This document shows positions 35,701 to 48,085 of a stretch of DNA of 64,000 nt, piece after piece. The position numbers and the translations under genes were made by a program. Below the pieces are notes generated by a model. It ran no database searches and was not told the origin of the DNA. It was given only the letters and a program-made list of their open reading frames with translations. Source of the stretch: Enchytraeus crypticus (lineage: Eukaryota; Annelida; Clitellata; Enchytraeida; Enchytraeidae); NCBI GenBank assembly GCA_905160935.1, contig CAJHZI010000678.1, positions 1,908,501 to 1,972,500 of the forward strand, given 5' to 3'. The first letter of the stretch is position 1, and the number at the start of each line of letters is the position of its first letter.

Positions 35701-35898
35701 GGACCCAACATGGTGCCAAATTTATCCGGTATGGTTTCACCGGGGTACAGCGTCCCCCCTCCTATGTTTGGTTCCACAAACCCACCGAGTTTTACCCCAC
35801 AACCCGTTCCGCTGACCCCAGCAGGGTTTGGCTTCGTGCCACCTCAGTTTGGGACCCAGGCTGGTTTTGGTTCCCCTCCCCCGCCACCTGTCGAGTAA
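26640..35898 (+). CDS. NAF1: H/ACA RNP assembly factor NAF1, complete, 9 exons, 805 residues
   Basis: NAF1 binds dyskerin and box H/ACA RNAs early in snoRNP and telomerase RNP assembly in the nucleus and is later replaced by GAR1. Exons: 26640-27409, 28387-28486, 29281-29374, 29764-29846, 30532-30692, 31522-31573, 32113-32285, 34409-34473, 34979-35898. They total 2,418 nt, end in TAA and agree in every phase. All introns are GT-AG. The exon 5 donor (GTTGGT) is weak but fits the phase. The start is the first ATG in the open frame. The N-terminus is acidic and Ser/Asp-rich, the GAR1/NAF1 core follows, then SDASW...NEPPE and YSDDEKER, then a long Gly/Arg- and Pro-rich tail. Human NAF1 is about 494 residues, so both flanks are longer here. 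Confidence 0.95.
28070..28335 (-). mobile_element. LINE-E-like tail plus 120-bp repeat G
   Basis: 28070-28175 resembles the LINE-E tail in reverse (ACTGCCTACTGACAAGTCCA). 28205-28335 is a second segment (GATTCTGCTTATGACGAGG, ...GGGCAGGGGTGTCATT). The same pair recurs in the same order and orientation at 50665-50940, so they belong to one element. Confidence 0.6.
28932..29065 (+). mobile_element. Family-C retroposon copy
   Basis: TTTGGACAGGTTTTCTGGAT to GATGACTGTAGCACTATAAT. It lies in NAF1 intron 2. A shorter copy lies at 28568-28660. Confidence 0.7.
29281..32285 (+). CDS. NAF1: NAF1 core: GAR1/NAF1 beta-barrel and conserved acidic motif (exons 3-7)
   Basis: Residues about 291-403 form the GAR1/NAF1 RNP-binding domain: LPPIEELKIEVDETV (human LPSVEELTIILPEDI), HIHSIIGALVMVQAV, LFLAERKILGQVFETWGPV (human VIFKSDRQAAGKIFEIFGPV), PFYSVRFNS (human PFYVLRFNS) and FYAPDMSQFTHYVF (human YFAPSMKDFTQYIF). 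Exon 6 supplies KGSDASWLDNNEPPEQ and exon 7 YLDYSDDEKERQAKSKRRG, both hallmarks of NAF1 as opposed to GAR1. Exon 7 ends in a basic, Gly/Arg-rich stretch. The introns carry family-C and family-D retroposon pieces with TTA tails. Confidence 0.95.
29628..29716 (+). mobile_element. Family-D 3' tail with ATT microsatellite
   Basis: TCCCTGACATCATCTTTGCA, TGAGGAAATGGACGTTAAAC, then ATT repeats. Further copies lie at 30456-30510, 31378-31435 and, reversed, 31785-31840. The GAGGAAA..GACGTTAA part is shared with the SINE-A tail. Confidence 0.7.
32680..33450 (-). pseudogene. 5'-truncated, intronless alpha-carbonic anhydrase copy
   Basis: Alpha-carbonic anhydrases hydrate CO2 with a zinc held by three His. 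The frame from about 33420 encodes IINNSHSVQVLIDGEG, VEQFHFHWGKENKEGAEH (zinc His pair), ELHIVHWNTE (third His) and YNGSLTTPPCFESV, matching residues from about 55 onward of vertebrate CA2. The N-terminal part is absent. Near 32851-32857 the frame shifts by one base, and the expected C-terminus, LVNNYRPCCPLNDRRILCSF, continues in another frame to a stop at 32749-32751. The coding stretch has no introns where animal CA genes normally have several. It is strikingly GC-rich beside the host exons and is bounded by AAT repeats on both sides. It lies antisense in NAF1 intron 7. A retrocopy is the best reading. An assembly error or foreign origin is possible. Confidence 0.82.
33485..34345 (-). mobile_element. 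Retroelement fossil, C-terminal part of a reverse-transcriptase protein
   Basis: Minus-strand peptides include a Cys/His cluster (CEPHMCPCGQEVEALGLHGL), RPDGMTLVPW, VWDVTV and VPVAIETMG. These resemble the region after the reverse transcriptase in a retroelement family that is common in invertebrates. The order of PD, WD and ET motifs suggests a nuclease-like fold (inference). I cannot fix the family. The copy is partial and broken at least once. A 45-bp unit encoding VDRARLLAVSTQSNA is repeated three times at 34209-34345. Confidence 0.7.
34843..34995 (+). repeat. Duplicated 3' splice site of NAF1 exon 9 (118-bp offset)
   Basis: TGATTGACCGTTTCAG, GACGCGGAG, GTAAGAAC at 34845-34877 recurs as TGATTGACTGTTTCAG, GACGCGGAG, GTAAGAAC at 34963-34995. 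The second copy begins exon 9. The first is a possible 9-nt exon (34861-34869) with its own donor. Confidence 0.85.
34979..35898 (+). CDS. NAF1: NAF1 exon 9, Gly/Arg- and Pro-rich C-terminal tail
   Basis: This single exon encodes residues about 500-805. It opens with GRGGKNRTNPFFNQ, continues with repeats such as GSTRGQNRGSTRGQMWGSGR, and then becomes Pro/Ser/Asn/Phe-rich with PPPNYP, PPPPPVE and many FG, FN and PP units. Human NAF1 also ends in a Pro-rich tail. RGG-type segments bind RNA in related snoRNP proteins (family knowledge), so an auxiliary RNA-binding or condensate role is plausible but not shown. No strong poly(A) signal lies close to the stop. An AATAAA is at 36797-36802. Confidence 0.9.
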
Positions 35899-37054
35899 AC
35901 GATAGAACTAAAGAAAAGACTGTTAACTAGTAATCTGCGAGTGATTGTAAAACATTCACCTAAGGTACTGTGTTTGTTGTTGATTAGATTCTGAATTAAT
36001 TGGCATCAATTCAGTTATATTGTTTGATGAATGGATCAAGTCTATTCGTATCCCGACCCTAGTTAAACTTGGATTTATGGAAAGATGATGATGATGAATT
36101 CAGTTATAATGTTAATTCTATATTTCAGCTGTTCTCTTGAATTGAGTAATTGCTTAAGTTAACTGAGCAGAATCTTAGTTAACTGACAATATAAGTTAAA
36201 AAATATGTGTGTGTGTGTAAGAAGAAGATGATGATGATGATGGTGGTGTAGGATATCAGTAATGAGAATGTCTAAATAGCGTAGGGGTAACGTCATGAAG
36301 TTTTAAATGACAAATCCTAAGGTGATTTGAATCCTCGTGGGTTCGAATCCCGGCTGTGCTGATCTGAGAGTAAAATCTCGGACATTCACTGGACTGGTTA
36401 TACGGAAAAAGGTCTAAATTACCTAACGGATTAAACATGTGGTTTTAAAAGTGATAGATATCAAAATAGTTGATTATTCACTATAATGCGTGTTTTTTTT
36501 GTTTTTTTGAGCGTATAAAAGTTTAAATCCTGTATGTTCCTAACTGTGAATATATACAGAATTTTTCATTGATCTATTGTTTTATATCAATTGGCCTTTT
36601 ATTCAGTTAGAAGACATTCAGAGAGGTAAATTCTGAAAACTTTTACCTTCAGTATCTTGATGGCGTAATAAATGTATTTTAAACTTAAAGTAAAGAATTT
36701 ATAAACTGATTGTCTTAAACAAACGTCCTGTATCTCTGACTCAGCTGTTTATTGTTATATAACCCTTTCTTTATCGGCATTAATTTCTGAAACTTGAATA
36801 AAATGACAGTTTTGGTCAGTTTGGCTGCTAAGCATTCTGGGAAATTGGTCTCTCTCGCATCCAGACTGTAAGAACGTCTTAGTTGCGTATGTGTACTTTC
36901 ATGTACCGCTGGTAAAGTAAGGGGTTGTTATTGAAAGTCACAGATATAACTTATAATTGGAGGAGGACTTCAAAATACCAGCAGTAAAGAAAGGGATAAG
37001 TCAGAATTCGTTATGGCGCGTTGAAGTCTATATCTCTACATCAGTCTATCTGTT
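35899..37054. other. Convergent intergenic region between NAF1 and the coiled-coil gene
   Basis: It holds the presumed 3' UTRs of both genes, a LINE-F tail piece with GAT repeats (36045-36100 and 36215-36245) and a SINE-B copy. Poly(A) candidate AATAAA at 36797 on the plus strand. No additional coding exon is visible. Confidence 0.6.
36264..36495 (+). mobile_element. SINE-B copy 4, full length
   Basis: A-box-like TAGCGTAGGGG, B-box GGTTCGAATCCC and terminal TTGATTATTCACTATAATGC. It lies between the convergent genes. Confidence 0.85.
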
Positions 37055-40000
37055 TTATTTCTGACGAGACTTTGAAATCTTGCGAACTTCAGCGTCAATC
37101 CTCTGAATCTCACTCACTCGCTACAATCAATCAATTCATTAAAAGTAAATCAGTTATATAGTTAGCTAATCAATCAATATGATATTATCTAACTAATATC
37201 TTTTCCATCACTCTTTTCCATCCAGTGTCCATGAGCAGCGACCTGCGCCTAAACTACCTTTTCTGTAACTCCCTTTACTTTGGACTGAATTTCTGGATTT
37301 TTGAATTTGCACCGTTTTTGGACCTTATTTTTTGCTCGCCGGCTTGATTTTGCCTCAATAGTGCTCGATGTTGTCATTGATGACTTTAGCACTCTAATTG
37401 TTGTTATTATTGTTATTATTATTAATCCCATTTAAGAAGGTGCTATTAAATTAGTTCCAAATATAGATAGATCAGTAGTACACCTAGGATATTATATATC
37501 AGTCTTGCCAGATGCTAACGTAGCAAAACCTTATTATTATTCATTTCTTTATTCGTCAAAACAGACAGGATCAAGATACATCACATATAAATATATACAC
37601 ACACATACATATATACATACATAAACATAGGATCATAAAACAATCAAAATGAATTGCAAGAAACTTAAATAGAGTTAAAAGCTTAAAAATCAGCTAAGGT
37701 TAACGTCAGTTTCCTCACTCGAAAGCGATGTCAGTGACGGGCGAGCCCAGGATTTGAACCCAGCACCTACTGATCCGCGGTCGGGTATCTTACCGACATC
37801 GCCATTGGCTCCAGTCAGTTCCTACTAATTCCAGCACTAGCATTAAGATATGAAATTGCTGGATTAGAATCTATCAGTAGTTCGTAAGGAAATCTGTCTA
37901 AATAAATATACATTTACCAAGAGCTGAAGGATAGATTAAACTAGATGCTTATCTGACTTAAACTATTCTTCAAGTCTTAGTAAATCTATTGACCGTTGAA
38001 ACAAAGATATCTACGAGCTAATTAGCCTATGTAGGCAATGCCTAGGTATATAATGCTATGTAGTAAATAATTTTGTCCAGTGAGTTCGAAATTCATGGAA
38101 AAACGTGCAATGGATTCGCAGAAACACCGCCCGTATTCAATTGTTCTTGATAGGCTGCCAGGGAAATAAAACTGTAATTATTTCTACCTCAATGTACATG
38201 TATTTGTTATATGCATTGCGTTGTGTTCATTTAACTTATCAGATTAGTTTTACAATGCATTCATGTGCTTAAATATTTTATTTTGCAACCTCTACTGTCT
38301 GTCAGATTGATTATAGCATTATAGTGCTGGATAGAATTGAAGGTAGAATGGAAGGAAGAAGAGGCAGGGACAGGCCGAGATTAGGTATGTTAGATGATTG
38401 AAAGACCCACTCATATGTGGAAATGAAGAGGATGGCGGAAGACAGAGAAGAGTGGAGGCGTTATAGACCATGGACCTGCCAGTAGGCAGTGCACTAATAG
38501 AGAGAGTGCTGGATATTGTCATAGGCGATGACGTTATATTTAGTATGTTGGTACTGAAATGCCTACCTCTTCTTGTTCTTGTTCAATCTTGAGACTGGCG
38601 ATAGCTTTCACTATCTGTATGGTCTCTGCTAGAGAAGCTATTCGCTTATCAAGCTGTCAAATCAATCAATAAATTATTTAAATTTAGTTCATCGCCTGAA
38701 AGCACTGTCAGAGACTACTCGAGCCCTAAATGCAATTAAATACAGCTTTATTCCACCAGTAAGCTTCAGTTTTAAGCTCAAACATGGGAGAAAGCTAGTT
38801 TTAAAGCAATGTGAGTCCGTTGAAAAAGTAAATCAAAGCAAAACAATTTTTTTACTTTTTAAAAGCATGAAGATCCCTTAATTTACGGCTGTCAGCTTGG
38901 ACAAAGTTTTTACGTAGATACTGTAATTATAAATATACTCACTGTATAAAATGTAAATGATGGAGATGCATATATCTTTAAGATTTAAGTGACTCTGGCG
39001 TATAATTCTGTAAGTCAATATGTAAACATTCAGCGGCATGGTATTTGGACATGGACCTAGTAATTATAACTATGCATAAAATAATGTATTGATTATAATT
39101 ATGTAGTTATTACATTTAATTTTATGTATTGATTCCATATGCATTGATTAATTAACCTTTGATGACATGGGCCCTATATACACTGTGTTTTTTATAACTG
39201 ATATCCCACATTATTTTTACAATAAAGTCGTAAGGGGTTGACCGATGTTCTTGCAATTTGCAGTACTTGACCAGCAGCTAATTCTACCAAACATAGAGAA
39301 ATTTCGTTTGAATATCTATAAGAATGTGAAAGTTATAGTTTTGTGAATAGGAGTGGGGTCAGATTACTACAATTCATAATACTAATTATTAATAATATTA
39401 CAATTATTAACTATAAAACACAAATACTGCAGTTAAAGGCCTTCATGTTAAGCATCAAAGTAATTCTACTCCATAGAAGGGATTTTATTACCTCTGCAAC
39501 AGTTTTATCATTCGTGACTCTGGGGGTTTCCTGTAACAGAGTAGCGCAAATCAAATATCACAATATAAAATAAGTTTATATCTATAGGAAAAGCTAGTGG
39601 ATAAAGCTAGTGTCAACTTCAGTTTCCTCACTCGAAAGCGATGTCAGTGACGGGAGAGCCCAGGATTTGAACCCCGCACATACTGATCCGCGGTCAAATA
39701 TCTTACCGACATCGCCACTGGCTCCAGCCCAATTACTGTTACATTTACTGAAAACTATTTACAAATATCACAATAGGTAAACGCAACAACTAATTATATA
39801 TAATTCGCCTACATGATATTTTCATCACAACTGCATACTAAAACATGAACATCTGGAAAATAAACATAAAATCAAACGAATATAGCATACTTACTAATAT
39901 TCTTATATCGCAATAAGTGACTATATTTGTCTACATGTATATCTAGCGCTGCAGTAATGCTATATACTATGACAAATATCACAATATGTAAACGCAACAA

Positions 40001-43000
40001 CTAATTATATATAATTCGCCTACATGATATTTTCAACACAACTGCATACTAAAACATGAACATCTGGAAAATAAACAACTGCTTCTGTGTTTAATTGACT
40101 ACCAACTCAGGTGCTGCTGCCAGAGAAAACTCCAGCAATTAGTATTGTCACATGTAAGAACGCTTTTTATTATAATAAAGGTTAAAATTAATAAATAATT
40201 ATTATAGGCATTTACACTGTACTCGGGTATACGATTCAATAATTATAAATGGATCTATCTTTATCTACTTACAGCAAGCAAATGCATGTAGTAATAAATA
40301 CTAACGTTAGGTAACGTAGATTGCTTCTTCTTGATGCTAGCTATTTCCCTCGCCCTGAAATAATAGTTTAAAGGTAATAAAGTCGTTCAGTAGATTACAG
40401 GAAATAAATTGCCTCGTCTGAAGTAAAGTAAACAAAAGTAAACACGCATTATAGTGAAATGATCAACATGTTGAAATCTATCACTTTTAATACCACATGT
40501 TAAATCCATTAGGCAACTTAGTCAATTTTCCGTGCAATCAATCCAGTGAATGTCCGAGATTTTACTCTGAGTTCAGTGCGGCTGTGATTCGAACCCACGA
40601 GGGTTCAATTCACCTCAGGATCTGTCATTTAAAACTTTAAGTCTTTGTTCTTATGCTATTTAGACATTCTAAATAGTTTTAATAGATTTTTAATTACTTA
40701 AAAGCAAATTATTGAATAGTGTAATTAAAGCCATATAAAATCTAACTTTAAACGAAGTCATTGAGCTCTATATTATTTACATGTAAAATATTTCTTATAA
40801 GCAAATAAAACAAAGTATAACTTATGTCGTTGGTTTTTTAAAGGTAGTGGATTGATTTATCAATGTACCTAGTGTCTGACTCTTTTTGTAATCTCTTCTC
40901 CATTTCAAGTTTTAACGTTTTGTAATTGTCTTCAAAGTCCATCAGTTTCTGAAAAGCAATTATTTAAATTATATATGCTAATATATAATTCCATGTCTAT
41001 AAACAGAAGATCTTTGAATGCATGTAGATGTCATCTGATAGGTTTAAATGTGTCTTCAGTTGCTGCATGACCTAAATTATGAATGTAGATGATTTAAGGG
41101 TTAGCATGAAAGATGTGTATGATGTGCGGTGAAGAGGAAAATGAAGATAGAGAAGAGCGGAGGCGTTATATATCATGGACCTGCCAGTAGGCAGTGAAAT
41201 AAGAGAGAGAGAGAGAGATGTGTTAATTGATCATCAGTCGATTGCTTGAAATAAGTAGGTCTAGTTAGTTTTTCCCCGTGTGTGTCCCGGTGGTTTGAAG
41301 AATTGCCCAACCGGTGACTGCACGTGTCATAGAAGGCGACCAAAACTCTAAGAGTGCTTTAGTCGCCTTCTAAGACACGTAGAGTCAGATCGAAGAATGA
41401 TGTGACCAGACATTTTGCTCCAGATCGAGACATTAAGGCTCAAGACCAAGCTCAATGACCAAGACATTTAAAAATGTATCGAGACGTGAAAGATGTCATG
41501 ATACGCCACATCACTGCCATCGAATCGTGTGAAAAAATGGCCGTTTATAGCAACTACGTGTGCATAAAGCAGGTAAAGCTTATGTTAACGTCAGTTTCCT
41601 CACTCGAAAGCGATTTGAACCCCGCACACACTGATCCGCGGTCGAATAACTTACCGACATCGCCACTGGCTCCAGCCATAGGTGCATACTGCAGATTTAA
41701 GATGGGCAATTAGGCCTTGGACGTGTGTTATCTACATAGTACGTACGTGCAGCTGTAGTGTGGACATATCGCCGTTCAGTTTATCCAGCTTCTGATCTGT
41801 TTTGTATTTCCATTCGTCGATTTCTTTCAGCTTTTTGGACGCATCCTGCAATGTTTTTGAAATTAGATAAAACAGTAACTTAAATGTTCGTTGTCACAGA
41901 GTAACAGGATAATTAGATTGCTTTAAATTGATTAGTTTAATTAATTAAATTGCTTTAAATTGATTAGTTTAATTAATTAAATTGCATTAAATTGATTAGT
42001 TTAATTAATTAAATTGCATTAAATTGATTAGTTTAATTAATTAAATTGCATTAAATTGATTAGTTTAATTAATTAAATTGGATTAATAAAGTTCTAAACA
42101 CTCTAAATACATTACATTAGGTGGTTCAATCAAAATTTATCTTTAAGACTTTATCGTAAATATATTACTTTTTCTAAAGATCTAAGTTTTGCCATTCTTA
42201 AAGTATTGCACAGGGCTGTCTAAATATTATTGTCAATTTTCAAATAGCACATTAAATACATACACAAATCTAAAATCAGAGCTCTTTCTGTAAATTTTGC
42301 TGAGTATAAAACACACATGTTGCTTACCTGTACTTTACCATCAGCTACTTTTGCTTTGAGTTTTTGAAGTTCAAGTTCCAAGTTCTCTTTCACGGCCTTG
42401 ACCTTATCATCGAGATCTCGATCTGTGACAAACTTGTGGTTGTTATCTCTGATGGACTGATCCAGGTGGTCCAGGAGCTTGGATTGGACTTCCCTTAGAG
42501 TCAGCTCATGCTCCGTGCAGTCCTTGGCGGCTCTGTGCTCCAAGTCCGCTCTCTGGAAATATCAAAGATATACAATAGATTCATCATCATCATCATCATC
42601 ATCATCATCGTCATCATCATCGTCATCATCATCGTCATCATCATCATCATCGTCGTCGTCGTCATCATCATCATCATCATCATCTTCCCTTAAATCCCAG
42701 TTTAACCCGGGTCGGGATACGAATAGACTGTCTCCAATCCTCCCTGTCCCACACTATACCATCAGTCAATCCCCTATTTTTTATGTCCTTCTTAATAATC
42801 CATTCGTTTAGGTTTTTGTAGCAATTTATGGAGCCTAGGCACTCACCAACCGAATGCCCTTTCTGACGATGGTTAATCAATAGATAAAAAAGAAATCCAT
42901 TATTTATTCTATGGGAAATATTATCAGCAGCACTTAATATGGTTTATTTAAATTTATCTTTAAATTACATGAAATATTTGGTAACTAAGCATCACGTGAT

Positions 43001-45492
43001 CAGTCACTTAGAGTACAATGTTTACCAGGGACTCAAACCAGGGTCGCGAAATAGAGGGGCTAATTTAGGGGAGGGCGAAATGGGGGGGTGGTTTGATTCT
43101 AGCCTCAATATAAACATGGACAAGAGTTATTATTATTGGAGATTGGGTATGTTAGATGATTTAAAGACCCACACATATGTGGAAGTGAAAAGGAACGCGA
43201 AAGACAGTGAAGGGTGGAAACGTTATATACCATGGACCTGCCAGTAGGCAGTGCACTAAGAGAAAGTCTATCCGGTATCTTCCCTCGTTTACGGTGCTTT
43301 CTGGTTTCTTCCAAGTGTAACATTTAGTGATATAAATATCAAAATTAACGCATGGGATTATAGCGCTATATCCTAACCAGTGGCGAACAAGGATGTCAAT
43401 TGTTAAATTAAACAATGAAGAGGGCTTAACTCTTTTATCAATGCTTCCTATTGAGTCCTTTAGACCCTCAGTGGCTTGTTGTACGCTCTCTTGTAGCTTC
43501 TGAACTTTCTTCTGATATGTACTGTCTAGCTCTTTCCTGAAAGATCAAATCGAATGTAATTACCAGGATGGAAATTAAATCAATAACTATAATTATTAAC
43601 GTTTTAGTTGTGCTCACATTCAAATCCCATTAGGTCTTAGTTTAAGGCGAATAGTTGTCTAAATAGGGCGTATGTTATAATATGAATAGCCTATATTAGT
43701 TTTATTAAACTCGTCAGGCAATCCGCTACTGTTGTTAATTGAATTATTTGAATATTGTCTCTGAGTTCAGATTCTTCTTCTTCTTCTTCTTTTTCATCAT
43801 TTTCATCTTCTTATTTTGCACTGCTTAACTGCAGGTCCATGACATAGTACTCTTCCAACCAATTCTATTCTCAGCCTTATAATATATAATTGAAAAATAT
43901 ATAATTGAATTGAAATTTTGATTTGCATTTTTTCATATAATTGATTAAAATGGTTTACCTATATTTTGTGTATATGCCTATGTATTTTGGTGAAAAGCAT
44001 TATTATAGTTTAGTTGATTAAACAGGTACATGTATATAGTAAAAATAATAGTAATAACAACAACAATTGGAGTGCTACATTCATCAATGACAATATCGAG
44101 CACTATTGAGACTAAATCAAGCCGGCGAACAAAAAGAAGGTCCAAAAAACAGTGCAATTTCCAAAATCCAAAAAGCAGTCCAAAGTAGAAAATAATCCAA
44201 ACAACAATACAAAGATAAGATTAGTTAATATTTAGCTGTGAGAAGCTCATATGAAGAGTAATTAGACACCTGGCTTTAGCTTCTTCGTTCAGTTTCTTGT
44301 CACTTCTATGCTTCAATGCCTCGAGATATTGGTCCAGCAGGTCTGTGGCGTTCTTTAATTGCCTCAGTACTGTGTTCGTTTTCGTTCTGTCTTTCTAAAA
44401 AACACCACAATTTCAGCTATATATTAAGGTAAAAAGGCTAATGTTAGCGTTAGTTTCCTCACTCGAAAGCGATGTCAGTGACGGGCGAGCCCAGGATTTG
44501 AACCCAGCACATACTGATCCGCGGTCTAATATCATACCGACATTGCCACTGGCTCCAGCCTAATATAAGACAATATATAATGATTAAAGCAGTACACACG
44601 TTGATTCTGTTGTTCTGTTTTAATAAGTCGCCATGAATATCGCTATAAAAAGCTGCTAATAAATAACTATTTATAATATATTGCCAATAAATAACTATTT
44701 ATTAATAGTTATTAATAAATAATTATTTATTAGCAGTTATAAACAGAGTCAGTCAACTTCTTTACATAATCTGTTTGTAAATTATTATGTATTTTAGAAT
44801 GTCTTAATAGCGTATGGGTAACGTCATGAAGTTTTAAATGACAAATCCTGAGGTGATTTGAATCCTCGTGGGTTCGAAGCCTGGCCGCGCTGATCTGAGA
44901 GTAAAATCTCGGACATGCACTGGACTGGTTATACGGAAAATGGTCTAAATTGCCTAAAGGATTAAACATGTGGTCTTAAAAGTGATAGATATCAGCACAG
45001 TTGATTATTCACTATAATGTGTGTTTTTACTTCCGTAACATATCAGACCTAATTGTTTACAATACCAATACTGCACATGTTTATAGGCCTAGGTCAATAC
45101 GATGTCAAATTGATCGTAAATTATGTCAATTTTGCTTTAATTTTGTAACACTATGTATCTGCATGAGAGGAGGTTATATCATCAAATAACTAGAACTAAG
45201 CTCTTGCTTCCTGCTGCAAACCTCTATTTGATTTTTGATAGAATCCAATTCCTTATGAAGATTCCTGTCGACAAGTGAACATTTGGCGTCAGAGTCTTTC
45301 TTTTGTTTGTCACAGGTATCCCTGAGCATGTTCATCATCTGCCGTGTTAACAACAAGTAGTAATAAACTTGATATTAAAATAATAAATAAATAATAAAAA
45401 AGAAAAGAAAAAGAAAAATAATAAAGTAATAATAAGCTTAGAGTTACTTCGATATAGAGATAAATTAATTATTAATAAACAAAGCATTACAT

Positions 45493-45581
<89 letters not shown>

Positions 45582-48049
45582 TATATATTAGTCTATATAT
45601 ATATATACATACATATATATATATTTAATAAATCAAACATTAAATGGATGTAGGCATAAAGGCAAATCAATTATTAAAAAATCAGCATTCCATCAATACA
45701 TTGCTAAACCAATGATTTAGGTATATGTTTATTAAACATTGATTTAATGACTAAGCATTAAATCAATGTTTAATGAACCAAGCATTGAATCGCTGTGTGA
45801 CAAAAAAATTCTGTATTAAATCACTGTAGGCCCCTACCGGTAAATTAAAGATTAATAAGCTAAACATTAAATCAATACATAGGTAAATCAATTATTACTA
45901 AACCAACATTAAATCAATGCAAACCAATGATAATATACGAAACATCAGATCAATGTTTAGGTAAATCAATGATTAAAAAACTGTAAACTTCTATAACAAT
46001 AAATAACTTCAATAGATTTATTTATTGATTAGCTAGTTGTTTGATTAATGTTAATTGATTGATTGATTAACTAATTGATTGAATGAGCCGGAATAATAAT
46101 CTGTTGCAGGTCGTTGACCCTCTGTCTCATCTAATGAGAAGGCCTTTGATCTCTGTTGATTAATCGATTGATTGATTGACTGATTTATCGATTAATTGAT
46201 TGATTGATCGATTAATTGATTGATTGACTGATTTTGTCAGAATACTGACCTGTTGAAGGTCGTTGACCCTTTGTCTCATCTCATCAGAAAGCCTCTGATC
46301 TCTCTGAGAGATCTGTTGATTGATTTGCTGTGACATTTCAATAAGTTTACCGCTCGTCTCAATCAGTTCCTTCTCTCGTCTATCAATCAATCAATCAACC
46401 AGTCAATCAATCAGTCAATCAGTCAATCAACTAGTCAATAAATCAGTCAATTTGACTCAAAGAATAACTAAAAATAACTTGACTTAACGAGTGACTTGAC
46501 TAAAAGAATAACGTGTTTATCTATTTTCATGTCCTAACCGTATAACACAGATTTGATGAGTCATACCTGTATGACTCATCGCTCAGTCTGGTACAGTTTA
46601 GCACAGACTTGATGAGTCATACCTGTATGACTCATCGCTCAGTCTGGTACAATTTAGCATAGACTTGATGAGTCATACCTGTGTGACTCATCGTTCAGTC
46701 TGGTACAGTTTAGCACAGATTTGATGAGTCATACCTGTGTGACTCATCGTTCAGTCTGGTACAGTTTAGCACAGATTTGATGAGTCATACCTGTGTGACT
46801 CATCGTTCAGTCTCTGCTCCAGGCTCCTAAGTCCTTCCTTCTGCTGCTGCTCCAGCCTATCCATCTGATGCTGCAGCGATACCAGGCTGTCAATCAATCA
46901 ATCAATCAATCAATCACTCAATAAATCAATCAATCAATAAATAAATAAATAAATAAATAAATCAATCAATCAATCAATAGATCATTCAATCAATCAATAA
47001 TCAATCAATCAGTCAGTCAGTCAGTCAGTCAATCATTCAATCAATCAATCAATCAATTAGTCACTCAATCAATCAATCGATCGATCGATCGATCAATCAA
47101 TCAATCAAACAATCAATCAACAGATCAATCAGTCAATCAGTCAATAAGTCAATCAATCAATTTGCCATTTCAATCAGTCTGCCAATCAATCAATCAATCA
47201 ATCAATCAATTAATCAATCAATTAATCAATCAATTAATCAATCAATCAATTAATCAGTCTGAAGTCCGACTGTTATATTTAGCTTATGATTATATAATAA
47301 ATTACATATGAGTAAATTAAAGTAATTTATTAACTACAAACAAAAATCACTTGAACATTCAGTACTAGAATTCTCAGAAACTGAGATGGGGATATTGGAT
47401 CACCTAAGAGCTCCTTCTATAAGTTTTACTTTTAAACGTTTTCTTATATTTAGTTAAAGCAAACACGCACTATAGTGAAATGATCGAATGTGTTCATATC
47501 TATCACTTTCAATACCACATGTTTAAACCGTTAGGCAATTTAGTTAATTTTCCGGATAATAAGTCCAATGAATGTCCGAGATTTTACTCTCAGATCAGCG
47601 CGGCTGGGATTCGAACCCGCGAGGGTTCAATTCACCTAAGAATTAAAATTAAATAAAGGGGAGATGGAAGTATTTTTGACTGGAAGAGCTCTCAAAACTT
47701 TCTAGGAAAGATAATATTGGACTTACCTGGTGTTAAACTTTGCCTCCTTCATTCGCTGCTCCTCACTATCCATATCTCTTCTATTCTGAATCTTAGACAT
47801 GACGTCGTTCATATCTGATAATCTAACAGTGTCAAATAACAGATATTAAAAAAATAAGATATTTCCTACCTTTCTTTACAAACAAAACATTATATATATA
47901 TATATTAATCAAGTGTGATTGGGATTAATTAATTCTCCAATTCCGTCAGTTTGAATTCTTATATCTGTTCAAAGAACTCTTCATCATAACAAAATGAGAA
48001 GTGATTCATGCAGAACACTGTTCTGTAGTACCTTGATTGCAATGGAAAA

Positions 48050-48085
<36 letters not shown>

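Noticed and set aside
42479-42811. Poly-Ser/poly-Ile ORFs at the ATC repeat
   Set aside because: Translations of the GAT tail of LINE-F and the antisense of exon 9 of the coiled-coil gene.
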